58,897 nucleotides of DNA, from positions 1 to 58,897 of IMG/VR virus record IMGVR_UViG_3300021376_000063, one strand, 5' to 3'. Positions within the stretch are counted from its first letter, which is position 1. Each line of letters opens with the position of its first letter. The position numbers and the translations under genes are program-made. This DNA is from a virus. Shown here one piece after another: positions 31,697 to 42,200 of this stretch. The notes below the pieces were generated by a model. That model worked only from the letters and a program-made list of their open reading frames with translations. It did not search any database and was not told where the DNA came from.

Positions 31697-34663
31697 CTAC
31701 GGACAATCGATATACTCACCAACAGGTGTTGGACCAACAACCTCTGCGATTTCTCTGACTTCTTTCTTATCTAGACAAGCAATATTTGGTATTGCAATTG
31801 CTCCTAGACCAGTTGTTGTGGCAACAATTTTTACGCTGGGAATATCCTCATATGTTTTTGTTTTATCCTTCACGATAATATTTACCACAATACCATTTCG
31901 TATAACTGCTTCAGCGATATCCAACTCATCATTAATATAAACTAATGGCTCAGTATCATAACCAAAACCACCCTTAATCATAGTGAATCCACTAATAATA
32001 CAATCTAAATTTTCAGGTGGGTTTGGTGGGTATCCTCTACCTGGACGCAACACCTTAATTCTACTAACAAAACCATCATCATCCAACTCCGCAACAGCAG
32101 AAGCTCCAAATCCAAAACCATCGGACTGAATAAAAATAGAAGGCGGGTCTAAAAATGGAGTGCCATTATCGCAAATTGGTATATCTATTATCTGTCCTGT
32201 ATTAGATACAATAGGATCACAAGCAATTGGTGGTCTTGGTTCTTCTGGTGGTAGTGGGGGCGATAATTCCTTTTCAGTGCCTTCGATAACAAATTGAGTT
32301 GCTGCATATCCATTTCTCAATGCAGCAAAAACTAATTCTTTTTGGGAGAAACTGACTTCATCCGCTATTCTCACAATAGACCTTGCTCTGTTGTTTGACA
32401 CTGTAAAGGTACCAACCAAAGATTCTCCCACAATATCTGTTAACAATAAGTTTGGACTAAAAATATAATATTCTAGTTTGGTGCCGTTAGGAACGTTAGT
32501 AGTATTTAAAATAAAAGTAACGCTTTGACCAGGAGAAACTAAATTAGGATTAGCTACTAGTCTATATGTTTGATTTAATTGCTCAATAGCACTAGAAGAA
32601 GACTCATATGAAGCTTCAGCTGTTCCAGTTATATTAAAAGATGATGTGTTTGGTGTTAGTGATGTATTAGAATAAAAGAATCTAGAATTTCCATTTGATG
32701 CATCAAATGTAGAGTTATTAATGGAAGAATTGAAATCTAGATTGATAATAATATCGTAGAAATAATTATTGGGAGGTGATGTTGGTGTGACTGAATCTGG
32801 ATTAACTAAAATGTCAGCAGAATCTGACTCTACTGATAGAGGAATTGTATCGGTAGATCTTACTATACAACGATATGAATCAGTATCATCTTCTAAGGTT
32901 ATGGAAGAAACAGTATAACTACTACTAGTTGCAGCAGGTATGTTTTCCCATAGAGTAGAGTTTCCTGATGGCACATTAGCATCATACTTTTGCCACTGAT
33001 AACTGATTGGACTTCCATTAGAAGTAGAAGCAATTACAGTGAAGGTATGACTTTCGCCAATATTTTTTGTGACAGTTTCTGGGTCCAACAATATACTTAA
33101 AGTAGCAGTGGTTGTGATACCATCAATCGGTCCATCTGTCCCTCCCGTTGGAGTTGTGCCTCCTGAAGGTGTAGTTGGTTTTGGTATGCCACCAGTTATA
33201 ACAACATCTAATGGAGGTGTAGCAATTTCTGTTGCTTCTTTACAAACTCCAACGTTGGGTGAAGGTTTAGTAGTCCTCGCAATGTCTGCTAGAAGTCTAT
33301 CGAGAGCATCATCTTTTCTTCCTTTAGATGGCTTTGGACCTTCACCACAATCCTTGATGATTTTCTTACACTCTTTCGGTAAACCACTACAGGAGATGCC
33401 AAGAAATTCCATCACCGCACCGATAGATTTTCCAATAGCATCTAATGGTGCGGCAATGGCACCTAATATACTTTGCAATGGTCCCATGATAGCACTGACT
33501 GCATCACTCAAAAACTTCTGCAGTTGATTCATGATGTTTGATACTAGTGCATCAATAGCACAGAAAGCATCAGACCAAATTTTATCTACATATCCAAAGA
33601 TTAAATTTGTTAAGAAGTTAAGAATACGGTCATACAAATCTTCGATACTGCAACCAATCTTTGCTAGTTGATCTGTAAGAAACTTCTGTATTTTATCTAA
33701 GAGTTTTCTTGGTTTCTTTGGGTCATATGGTGGTTTAGAATCCTTTGGCTTTGCTTTATCTGATATGAGACTAAGCAAAGATTGAATTAAAAACTGCACT
33801 CCCTGCTTCAATAGGTTATATAATTCTCCCTTCAACCACCCATATCCTTGCATAATAACAGCGATTGCTTTGTTGATGTATCCAAAAACAAAACTCTTCG
33901 CATCGGATGCGTAACCAGTTATTTTACTGGTCAGCATACTACCAACACCGCCACCAGACTGAGAAATTATTTTAAATAACTCGGATAAAATAATTTCTAA
34001 TTTAGATGCCGTCTTTCCACTAGGACATTGTGCTTGCGAAATGATGGTGCATGTTTGTCCCGCAGGGTTTAGTGGACTTCCTAAACAACCAGGACCATAC
34101 TGTATAGAAGCTGGGTCGCCCAATCCACCATCTTGCTTACCCGAACCTGGAGGTTTCTGTGCTGTAGGGACGTATCCTTTCTTTACATTTTCAACTGCTT
34201 TCTTATTGTATGATGTGCCAATATAAGGGGAAGGCGCTACTCTGTCAGGAGCAAAATTAGTGAATGCTCTACAACCCTCTGGATTAGGTGAAGTGAATGT
34301 TTTATATGGTAGTTTGCTTGGCGACTCAGCATTAGCGATGGTGCCAATAGATCCTAAAATATATGGTTGCTGTGCCATAGCAGCATCCATATAAAATCCA
34401 ATTACCCAGTCACCTGGATATAATTTGGTGGTGGTGCTAGCAGCATTACTAAAAGGATCTGTTGTGGGAGCAACTGTATTTGCCCATGGCAAATCATCAG
34501 TCTTCTGTGCTTCACAAGACTGTAAATGGTGTCCAACAATTCTAACCTTATAACGGTTAGAAAGTTTATCATTATTGTCTCCCTTCTCTACTTGTCCTAC
34601 CCACCAGTGAAATCCATCTTTACCGACGAAATTAGTGGAAGTAGAGTAACTATCAAATGCCAT
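31697..34663 (-). CDS. gp5-like baseplate OB-fold protein with Ig-like domain (988 aa)
   Basis: Residues 1-140 match the T4 gp5 N-terminal OB domain layout (FHWWVGQVEKGDNNDKLSNR, PWANTVAPTTDP, PGDWVIGFYMDAAMAQQPYI). That domain sits on the hub trimer. Residues 230-440 are helical and amphipathic (ELYNLLKQGVQFLIQSLLSL). A single Ig-like domain lies at about residues 525-615 (ISYQWQK, DSYRCIV). The C-terminal 200 residues are Pro/Gly-rich. No lysozyme catalytic domain is visible, unlike T4 gp5. Cell-wall cleavage may be supplied by the two hydrolase-bearing tail proteins upstream. Confidence 0.8.
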   Translation of the reverse strand: MAFDSYSTSTNFVGKDGFHWWVGQVEKGDNNDKLSNRYKVRIVGHHLQSCEAQKTDDLPWANTVAPTTDPFSNAASTTTKLYPGDWVIGFYMDAAMAQQPYILGSIGTIANAESPSKLPYKTFTSPNPEGCRAFTNFAPDRVAPSPYIGTSYNKKAVENVKKGYVPTAQKPPGSGKQDGGLGDPASIQYGPGCLGSPLNPAGQTCTIISQAQCPSGKTASKLEIILSELFKIISQSGGGVGSMLTSKITGYASDAKSFVFGYINKAIAVIMQGYGWLKGELYNLLKQGVQFLIQSLLSLISDKAKPKDSKPPYDPKKPRKLLDKIQKFLTDQLAKIGCSIEDLYDRILNFLTNLIFGYVDKIWSDAFCAIDALVSNIMNQLQKFLSDAVSAIMGPLQSILGAIAAPLDAIGKSIGAVMEFLGISCSGLPKECKKIIKDCGEGPKPSKGRKDDALDRLLADIARTTKPSPNVGVCKEATEIATPPLDVVITGGIPKPTTPSGGTTPTGGTDGPIDGITTTATLSILLDPETVTKNIGESHTFTVIASTSNGSPISYQWQKYDANVPSGNSTLWENIPAATSSSYTVSSITLEDDTDSYRCIVRSTDTIPLSVESDSADILVNPDSVTPTSPPNNYFYDIIINLDFNSSINNSTFDASNGNSRFFYSNTSLTPNTSSFNITGTAEASYESSSSAIEQLNQTYRLVANPNLVSPGQSVTFILNTTNVPNGTKLEYYIFSPNLLLTDIVGESLVGTFTVSNNRARSIVRIADEVSFSQKELVFAALRNGYAATQFVIEGTEKELSPPLPPEEPRPPIACDPIVSNTGQIIDIPICDNGTPFLDPPSIFIQSDGFGFGASAVAELDDDGFVSRIKVLRPGRGYPPNPPENLDCIISGFTMIKGGFGYDTEPLVYINDELDIAEAVIRNGIVVNIIVKDKTKTYEDIPSVKIVATTTGLGAIAIPNIACLDKKEVREIAEVVGPTPVGEYIDCP

Positions 34664-34665
34664 GA

Positions 34666-34878
34666 TTAAACTTCATAAATTCTGCACTCACTAGCATCTG
34701 GATTATCATTACAGTATAACTCTAGTGGTGATGGATCGCGGTCATCATTTGGATGTGACTGATGATATCTTTCTAAAGATTCTAACTCTTCTTCTGCGTG
34801 TCTTCTAGACTGAGATGATACCATTGGATCATCTAAAATTTTTCTATCGTGCTCAATATGTTTTTGAATGTTTTCCAT
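34666..34878 (-). CDS. cp12: CP12-like Calvin-cycle regulator (70 aa)
   Basis: The C-terminus PLELYCNDNPDASECRIYEV (51-70) has the CP12 signature of two Cys eight residues apart (Cys56, Cys65) around NPDA and an acidic end. In the family this hairpin binds glyceraldehyde-3-phosphate dehydrogenase. The helix RRHAEEELESLERYH resembles the AWDxVEEL core. The N-terminal Cys pair of host CP12 is absent. CP12 holds GAPDH and phosphoribulokinase in an inactive complex, and cyanophage copies are thought to shift carbon toward the pentose phosphate pathway. Unusually, it lies inside the late baseplate operon, two and one bases from its neighbours. Confidence 0.85.
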   Translation of the reverse strand: MENIQKHIEHDRKILDDPMVSSQSRRHAEEELESLERYHQSHPNDDRDPSPLELYCNDNPDASECRIYEV

Positions 34879-34879
34879 A

Positions 34880-36292
34880 TTACTTTACCTTACTTGCGGT
34901 GTTTTTTCTTCCGAATGAATCTCTAATCAAACTGACATTAGTAGTTCCAGTTAAAGATTGCGCTCCTTTTACCACAAAGTTATACCCAATATTTTTAATT
35001 AAATAATATCCGCTATGTTCTTCATCATATGGTTGTGTCTTTCTTATTTCTTCAGATGTCATATTAGGGAATAATAATTCCAACTTATCTCCAGCTCTTA
35101 TTGTGATGTTTGGAGGTATCGTAATATTTATCTGTTGATTTGAAGCTAATCGATATCTAGCATTTGATTGTGCTATAGAATATTTGTAGGTATCTTTAAA
35201 AGCAGAATTATCTTTTCCTGGTGTGTTTTTATCCTTATGAAATAACTCATTGTTAATCATCTGTGTCATGATACGTGTCGGATACTCAGATAATTCTTTC
35301 TGTCCTTGTGGTATTTTCTCAGCTGATCCCAGGTGAGACATTTGCTTATAAGTATCTTCTACTTTAAAAATTGTTTCCTCATATGAAGCAGTATTCACGT
35401 CAAAGAAAATACACATAGTAGAATAAATTCCTTCTCTTAATTGCTTCAGCACATCAATTTCATTCACAAAAGTATAATCAATAATTTTTAAATGGTTTTG
35501 ACTATCAGTTTTTCCATCGTTAGCATAAGCATAGGTATAAGTATACTTTGGTTTCTCTCCCCCATAATTATCTCCTTCACCAGTTGAAGCAATCTTATCT
35601 AATGATTTAAATACGAAAGCATCATAAGTTTCATAAAATAAATACCCAGCACTGCCACTTAGTTTAGATTTATTGTCTGATTTAATATCAGATTGAGTGA
35701 CTCCACTAGCACCGCTTCCTTTACCACTGGCACCACCACTAGCACCAGTTGGCGTGGATGCAGAAACTGTTACTGGTGCTAACTGATATATAAAATCAAA
35801 AGGTCTCTTCAAACTAGGCAAATATTTTTGTGGAAATTTAGCAGATTCAGTATCAATTTTCTTATCCACTTTCAAAAACTCTTTGAGAATTTTTTCAACA
35901 ATTTTGTCATTAGTTCCTTCCAAAACCTTTCCAATTCGTATGCCTTCATTTTGCATACCAGTATAACTGATGAGATTTAATTTATAAATTTGATTTCTAT
36001 TTGATACTGTACGTGTGTCAATGCCAGACACTACTAAATCATAGTTATATGTTTTGTCAGAAAATGTTTCTGTCTTCACTCTGATTGATACTCTTTCTCT
36101 TCCTTGAATTGGCATACTAGCCAAAATATTTTGTCCACTATCATTTAAGATGATAGACCCTAGTATATAAGGATTGTTAATGCTTTCAAATATAGAAAAT
36201 TCCATCACCAAATCAGTGATGTTGTAAGACTTATTGGAGACACTAGTAATACTGACTCCTTCTAAAGTATACTGTCTTGCTGTGTCTGCCAT
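34880..36292 (-). CDS. Baseplate hub protein, gp27-like (470 aa)
   Basis: The C-terminal domain reads ITIRAGDKLELLFP, then SGYYLIKNIGYNFV and ends near RDSFG. This is the pattern of hub proteins of the gp27/gpD type, where a beta-barrel ends with transition to a tail axis. The N-terminus (YTLEGVSITSVSNKSYNITD) fits the first hub barrel. A Gly/Ser-rich insertion at about 175-200 is low in complexity. Its position directly upstream of the gp5-like genes agrees with a gp27-gp5 hub. The gp27 name is by position and pattern, not close sequence identity. Confidence 0.6.
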   Translation of the reverse strand: MADTARQYTLEGVSITSVSNKSYNITDLVMEFSIFESINNPYILGSIILNDSGQNILASMPIQGRERVSIRVKTETFSDKTYNYDLVVSGIDTRTVSNRNQIYKLNLISYTGMQNEGIRIGKVLEGTNDKIVEKILKEFLKVDKKIDTESAKFPQKYLPSLKRPFDFIYQLAPVTVSASTPTGASGGASGKGSGASGVTQSDIKSDNKSKLSGSAGYLFYETYDAFVFKSLDKIASTGEGDNYGGEKPKYTYTYAYANDGKTDSQNHLKIIDYTFVNEIDVLKQLREGIYSTMCIFFDVNTASYEETIFKVEDTYKQMSHLGSAEKIPQGQKELSEYPTRIMTQMINNELFHKDKNTPGKDNSAFKDTYKYSIAQSNARYRLASNQQINITIPPNITIRAGDKLELLFPNMTSEEIRKTQPYDEEHSGYYLIKNIGYNFVVKGAQSLTGTTNVSLIRDSFGRKNTASKVK

Positions 36293-36294
36293 GG

Positions 36295-39198
36295 TTATAC
36301 TAAGTCTGGGTATAAGAAATCAGCAAATGTATATGCTGTTGTTGGTCCTGCTGGGACTGAAGCTCCGAAAGGAGTAACTGCCGTAGCATTTGGTGTTCTT
36401 TCTGGTGCAGAAACAACAAAAGTATTTGCTCCTCCACCAGACGCACCACTATTTACCACAGTTGTTGTTTGAGGTTGCTGTGATCTTGCTCTAGTAGCAG
36501 TAGAAGATGATGGTCTTGATGTTGCTGCTGGCCTTTGTGGTGCTTGAGATGTTGATTGGCCACTAGAAGGTGATGAGGCAGCTGGAGAAGATGCTGGACT
36601 TGAAGGTTTAACAAGTGGTTTCAATCCAGAATTTCTGACATCAGCCCAAATACTATCAGTATCTTTACCAACTCCACCAATCAATCTACTTTTGGGAGTA
36701 TAATATTTAATACCCTGAGCATTGCTATCACCTATCAGCAATGCTCCTTTAAACATTCTACCAAGTCTTTGTCTATCTTTCTTGCTATTATGTCCATATT
36801 GATCTACTGGTTTTCCACTCATGTTTACAATAGGTGCTCCAGCCAATCTCGCTCCCTTCTCAACCCCCTGTCTTGGTTTTTTGAATTTACCTTCATTGAA
36901 TGGTGGTATAACAACTGGATTATAACCTCTATCTTTTACAAACTTAACAATTCTTTGTGTGTTTCTTTGCGGAATACTGGAGTCAACACCCCAATCATTA
37001 GTGCCTAGAGAAAGCACAGCAACGTTACCTCCCTTAGCATTAGACATTGGTTGTGCTGCGGGGGCACCAACTACAGTCCCACCTAAAGTAAAGTATTGTT
37101 TTGCTACCCCAGATCCATCGCTAGGTCCAGCACTAGGACCAGCATAATATTCAAAATGCACATGAGGTCCAGTCGAAGGGCCTGCTCCTGGAGTATTTGG
37201 ATCTCCACCAGAAAGACCAATCAATTGATTTGCCCCAACCTGTTGTCCTTCTTGGACATCTATTCTACTGAGGTGTGCATATCTAGTTTCAGTATTATCA
37301 TCGTGTATAATTCTAACGGATGACATTGTTTTAGCATCAATAACTGGTTCTACTTTAGCAACTTTGCCTGGTTTTAACACAGCAATTGGTGTGCCTTGTG
37401 GTGCATTATAATCTATTCCCAGGTGATTTGTTGACCCAACGCCACCAGGAGAAGGTCTACTACCAAACCCAGAAGTCATCGTGAATTGTCCTTCCCCTGG
37501 TGCAGACCCACCACTTACCGTAGCACCCGTTGGAGATGGACTTCCGCCATTACCTTTATCTTCTTCGTCTTCGCCAAATAAATTAAGACCAGAAAATAAA
37601 TCTTTTAAGAAGTTTCTGCTTTCTTTTTCAGTATCTGATTTTGTATACGATGCCTTTCCTAATGATGTGCTTGTCAATACATTTGTAAAACCAAATTGTC
37701 TAGAAAGTCTAGAAATATCCTGTGCTACTATTTGACCAGCAATTCCAGAATCAGTCTTGCCAAGCATTCTGCTAGTAATACCTAAGAAGGCAGCTGCAGC
37801 TCCTTTGAAAGGAATTGCCATGGCTTCTTCACTATCAGCTGATTTTTGTTTACCAAAAATATTTTTAGCAGGGTTACTATCGAGAGGTAACACCGCATCA
37901 CCAGGATTTAAAATTGTTTTAGTGGGATTATCTACTATACCACCTGATGCCATTGAAGAAACAGGAGATGGTGGCACTGCTGATGGGACTATGCCACCTT
38001 CAGAAAATCCAGTGAATGATGGAGTAGAAATGTCTAGCATCCCCCTCTCAAGTCCAGACATACCTGATGTTTGCTCTGGTGTTAAACCTGGAGTACTGAA
38101 TGCTTGTCCTAATTCTTTGTTGCCTAGTCCTGGAGCAAAAATATCTCTTCCTAGACTAGCTGCCAAGAATGCCCACCCGAATGGACCAGGCAATGCACTA
38201 CCAAGATTCAACGCACCACCAACAGCATCACCCTCACTAAAAGATTTTGCTGCTAATCCAATACCTAACGCAGTTTGTGCTCCTGGAAGTAATCTACCAA
38301 GTAATCCACCAGCACCCTTTGCTCCTGCTTTAGTGCCACCTTTTGCAGCATCATCTGCGAAAGGTAACATCTTTTTCCACCATGGTTGCTTTGCTGCTGG
38401 AGCAGGAGCTCCACCACTCGTAGTAACCCTAGGACCAGTGCCAGGCATCGTGCCAGGCATCCTAAATCTACTGAAAGGATTTCTACCTTTTCTCAAATCA
38501 TTAATGTCATCTAATACATCAATAATTTCCAAACTTTTCCACAACCAATCAAACATTCCACCGCCACCTTCTTCACCTCCACCATCACCAGAAGAATCTG
38601 ATTTACTAGAAGAAGATTTTTTCTTTTTAATTACATCTGCAACATCTTGCGTCTTATCAATATTTTTTTCAGTCCTAGCATACTTCGCATCTTCAATAGA
38701 TTTTCTTTTTAATTCTGTCTGTGTCGATAATGTCTCCTTAATTACTGTTAATGTATCTGATGCTCTAGAAGCAGAGGCTACATTTTCACTAGTTAAAGAA
38801 TTCAATGACGATAATTTCTGCACCATCATAGTGGTGTCTTGCATGATAGCAGAAAACCCACCTGCAATAAAATTCTTTAATTTTTCTGGCGTTGATTTTG
38901 CTTGAGATTCTGCTGCTGCGGCGGATGCGATTGGAGAATCAGTTTTCTTTTGATTCCACGAGAATTGTTTGGACCAATTACTTTTTGCTTTTTTAGATTT
39001 GACTGGGTTAAATTGATTTTTTAGAGATGATTTGAATAGAGATCCTTTCTCTACCTGCACACCTTCTTTATCAGCCTTTTCTCTCTCTTCTTTTGCTTGC
39101 TCTGCGGCATCACGAATCTTAGTTCCTATCGACTTAGCAATGCTAAGCATCGATGGTCCTTCTCCTGCTTGTGTTGGAGTGTAAGTTCCTGCTGCCAT
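36295..39198 (-). CDS. Tail/hub protein with M23 peptidase and SGNH-hydrolase motifs (967 aa)
   Basis: The N-terminus GTYTPTQAGEGPSMLSIAKS recurs inside the next upstream gene. Residues about 575-690 form an M23 (LytM-type) zinc endopeptidase domain. It has HLGID with His592 and Asp596, and HVH at 679-681. Such domains cut peptide cross-links of the cell wall. Further on are SGNH-hydrolase blocks in unusual order: LGTNDW (731-736), DQYGH (799-803), then IGDSNAQG with Ser825. The C-terminal tail is Pro/Ser/Ala/Gln-rich and ends FADFLYPDLV. Position suggests a baseplate hub or tape-measure-associated lysin that opens the wall during injection. Confidence 0.8.
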   Translation of the reverse strand: MAAGTYTPTQAGEGPSMLSIAKSIGTKIRDAAEQAKEEREKADKEGVQVEKGSLFKSSLKNQFNPVKSKKAKSNWSKQFSWNQKKTDSPIASAAAAESQAKSTPEKLKNFIAGGFSAIMQDTTMMVQKLSSLNSLTSENVASASRASDTLTVIKETLSTQTELKRKSIEDAKYARTEKNIDKTQDVADVIKKKKSSSSKSDSSGDGGGEEGGGGMFDWLWKSLEIIDVLDDINDLRKGRNPFSRFRMPGTMPGTGPRVTTSGGAPAPAAKQPWWKKMLPFADDAAKGGTKAGAKGAGGLLGRLLPGAQTALGIGLAAKSFSEGDAVGGALNLGSALPGPFGWAFLAASLGRDIFAPGLGNKELGQAFSTPGLTPEQTSGMSGLERGMLDISTPSFTGFSEGGIVPSAVPPSPVSSMASGGIVDNPTKTILNPGDAVLPLDSNPAKNIFGKQKSADSEEAMAIPFKGAAAAFLGITSRMLGKTDSGIAGQIVAQDISRLSRQFGFTNVLTSTSLGKASYTKSDTEKESRNFLKDLFSGLNLFGEDEEDKGNGGSPSPTGATVSGGSAPGEGQFTMTSGFGSRPSPGGVGSTNHLGIDYNAPQGTPIAVLKPGKVAKVEPVIDAKTMSSVRIIHDDNTETRYAHLSRIDVQEGQQVGANQLIGLSGGDPNTPGAGPSTGPHVHFEYYAGPSAGPSDGSGVAKQYFTLGGTVVGAPAAQPMSNAKGGNVAVLSLGTNDWGVDSSIPQRNTQRIVKFVKDRGYNPVVIPPFNEGKFKKPRQGVEKGARLAGAPIVNMSGKPVDQYGHNSKKDRQRLGRMFKGALLIGDSNAQGIKYYTPKSRLIGGVGKDTDSIWADVRNSGLKPLVKPSSPASSPAASSPSSGQSTSQAPQRPAATSRPSSSTATRARSQQPQTTTVVNSGASGGGANTFVVSAPERTPNATAVTPFGASVPAGPTTAYTFADFLYPDLV

Positions 39199-39219
39199 TT
39201 GTTATTCCTGCACGAAAAA

Positions 39220-39227
39220 TATTTATG
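39220..39227 (-). promoter_or_regulatory. Late promoter CATAAATA
   Basis: CATAAATA at 39227..39220 includes the TAA stop of the upstream gene and lies 21 bases before the ATG at 39198. This matches the T4-type late consensus in seven of eight bases. Confidence 0.5.
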
Positions 39228-42200
39228 AGTGACGACGTAACTTTTCTAACTGTATTGCTTTCGATGCATCTCCCTGAGAATTTCTTGGCATAACAGTCGC
39301 TGGAGCTGCTGGTGCTGCCAAAGGAATTACTCTAGGTTTAGACTGCATTACAGTTACTACATTCACTGTAGATTGAGAAGGTGCTGGAGCTCTCATTGTT
39401 TGAAATTGCTGCATCATCTTTTGTTTCACATCTGGTGATATATCAGGGTTATTATACCATGCATTTGGACCACTTATTTGGTCATAAGTTGCAGTAGATT
39501 CTGGGAACAACATATCACCTATCAATGGCAAGTCTGCAATTCTTACTACCTTACCAAAAACTTTTAACATTTTTAAATTGGACCCAGAAATAGAGAGGTC
39601 TGGAGAAACATACCCTCTCGTCATTTGTTGCTTCAGTTTATTTGCCAAAGGACTATTGGAATACTGTCCCGACATTATCTTATTTGCTAATACTCTACCC
39701 TTATCAAACACTTCTCCTCTTACTTTAGATTGTGGCTCAAGAAAATTTAAGCGCCATGCGTTAGCAGGCACAATAGTTTTAATAATACCACCAGCTGCTT
39801 GTTTACCACCGAATGAACCTGAAGTTCCAGCGTATCTCTTAGCAGTATTGATATGTGGTGCAGAATAAGCACCACGCCCAAGTATCATTGCTTTTTTAGA
39901 TTCTATAAATTTTGCTCCAGCATTTATGGCATCAAAACCCGCTTTGCCCATTCCAGTAAATCCAGCAGTTGCTCTCGTACCTCTACCCAATCCTTTTGCT
40001 TTGAATGGATTATATTTTTTGACTAAACTAGTAGCAAATTTTTTCAAACCACTCAAGACATTCAATCCACCAGCAGCTTGCAATCCTATTTCTTTATCTA
40101 ACTGTTGGTTTCTTCTAGAAGTTTGCTGAGGATTTTTAGACTGACTATACTCAGGTGTTTCTATTGGTCTAATAGCAATTCCCTTCTCATATATTTTCAC
40201 TCTTTCTGTGCCATGCACTTCAATATTTTTATTGCTAGGTAATGGAAGTGGATATCCTTTCATTGGCCCCTCAACAATAAAAGAACCTAAAAGTTTTCCA
40301 AATTTTCCTTGTCCTATATTACCACCAGCAGCAAATGATGGCACTGGTGCTGCTGTCTGTAAGTTTCTTGGCAACTCATTGAAGAAATAGTTTCCGCCTG
40401 TAGGTCTTTCAACTCCATCAGTAACACCAGCTGGTTGATCTGCTCTGAAGTCTGTGCGAGGTCCAACAAACTGAGCAGCATTTTGTTGTAAAGATGGGTC
40501 AGATATTGCTCGGGCAGCATCCTCTGCCTTTTTCTTTGCTTGCTCTAAAGTAACTGTCTGCCCTCTCCCTTCATAGTAATATTGTATGGCAGCTGCAGCA
40601 CTATCAGCATCAGTGATACTTTTCCAGACATCAGCGACTTTAGATCCTCCGCCACCTGTTGCAGTTGGATTAGTAAATGCTACTTGATACTGTCCATCTC
40701 CAGTTAAAATTTCGTGGATAGTAGACCCCCACCCACCATTCGCTAATCTATTATAGACAGATTGTGCAACATCAGCTTGTCCTTGAGCAGTACTATCTTC
40801 AAGTGCAGCAACTGCTGCCAATGTCCAGAAATCATTGCCGCTTCCTGGAGGACCAGGAGGTTTCTGCTTCGCTTTCTTACCTTTTTTACCCTTCCCAAAT
40901 ATACCAAGACCATCAAATATACCACCCAGCATTGATATTGCACTTCTTCTATCTGGCAAAGCACCAAAGAGAGCAGAGTTAATAACATTCTTATCAATGC
41001 CAAATGATTTAGAGAAAGGAGAAACCATTGGTTTAAATATGGGAGCAAATACACCGCCAAGTGGTCCCATTCCTCTCAGAAAAGTCCCCATGTTTGCTAA
41101 CATGATTGCGCCAGAAGTTCTAATTGGTAGCTCCATTACCTCAGTAAATGGTTGAGCAAGACCCATAACTTCTCCACCCTTTATACCACCATACCCAACA
41201 GCAGAAGAAATATTACTCACATCACCACCACCAACAACACCACCAGCAGCCATTTTCTTGGGAGTTTTATTTCTCAAAATAATTTCTGGTCCTGCTTCAC
41301 CAACTAAAGCTGGAACACTAGTGTTTGGTATTATTCCACCAGAAGCAAATGATTTTCTCCTACCAAATATTTTTGGTATGTTAAATCTACTTTTTCTTTT
41401 TGGCGCATCACCAGTAATATTAGTTCTTCTTCCACCTCTTTGATTCTTTTGTGTGGCATTTATATTTCTTCCTTTTCTTCTGTCTGCTAAATCAGCAATG
41501 TCATCTATTCCATCTATAACATCAAAAATGGTATCAAGAAGTCCACCACCAGATTTTTCATTACCGATAGAAATATCTGCGTCTACATTTATATCAGGAG
41601 ACTTAGATTTTACTGCTTCATCTGCTATGTTATTAACTTCTATGTCAGTAAGACCTAATAACTGCTGACTTATTTGCTCAGATATATCTGCATACCTAGT
41701 TGTTTCTGAAACTAATTTTTGCGTTAAAGTAATTTGAGTATTTAAAGATTGATTAATTTTCTCTAAAGACCTTCCTACTTGTCTAAATCCAGACCCAATA
41801 TCTTTTATACTATCCTTACTCTTTTGCTTTGCCTTCGGATCATCTTCACCGTAATCAAATTGCGATGAAAATGTAGATAACTGACTAGTTTTTTTAAATG
41901 GTTTACTTTCTAAAAATGCACCGAAAGTTTTATCGTATGCTTCACCACCAAAATGATAACCAATTGCTTTCTTTAAAAAGTAACCTTTTTCTCTTTGCTC
42001 TGCTGGTATGTCAGCACCATTTGCGGCTGCTTCATCCGACCTTTTCTTCTCTTCTTTAGCGTCTTCAAAAGATTTTTTTATCTTCCCAGAAATCCATCTA
42101 GCAAATGAGAGCATTGATGGTCCTTCTCCAGCTGCTGTCGGAGTGTATGTGCCCCCTGTAGAACCACCAGAACCACCAGAAGCTGTGCCACCAGCACCAC

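Noticed and set aside
31697-34663. Possible lysozyme domain expected from gp5 homology
   Set aside because: No lysozyme catalytic pattern was seen between the OB fold and the C-terminus; the middle is helical and Ig-like.
37757-38905. Long plus-strand open frame of 382 codons opposite the M23/SGNH tail gene
   Set aside because: It lies wholly antisense to a well-supported gene. Its Pro/Ser/Ala-rich product mirrors the codon use of the sense strand and has no start signal.
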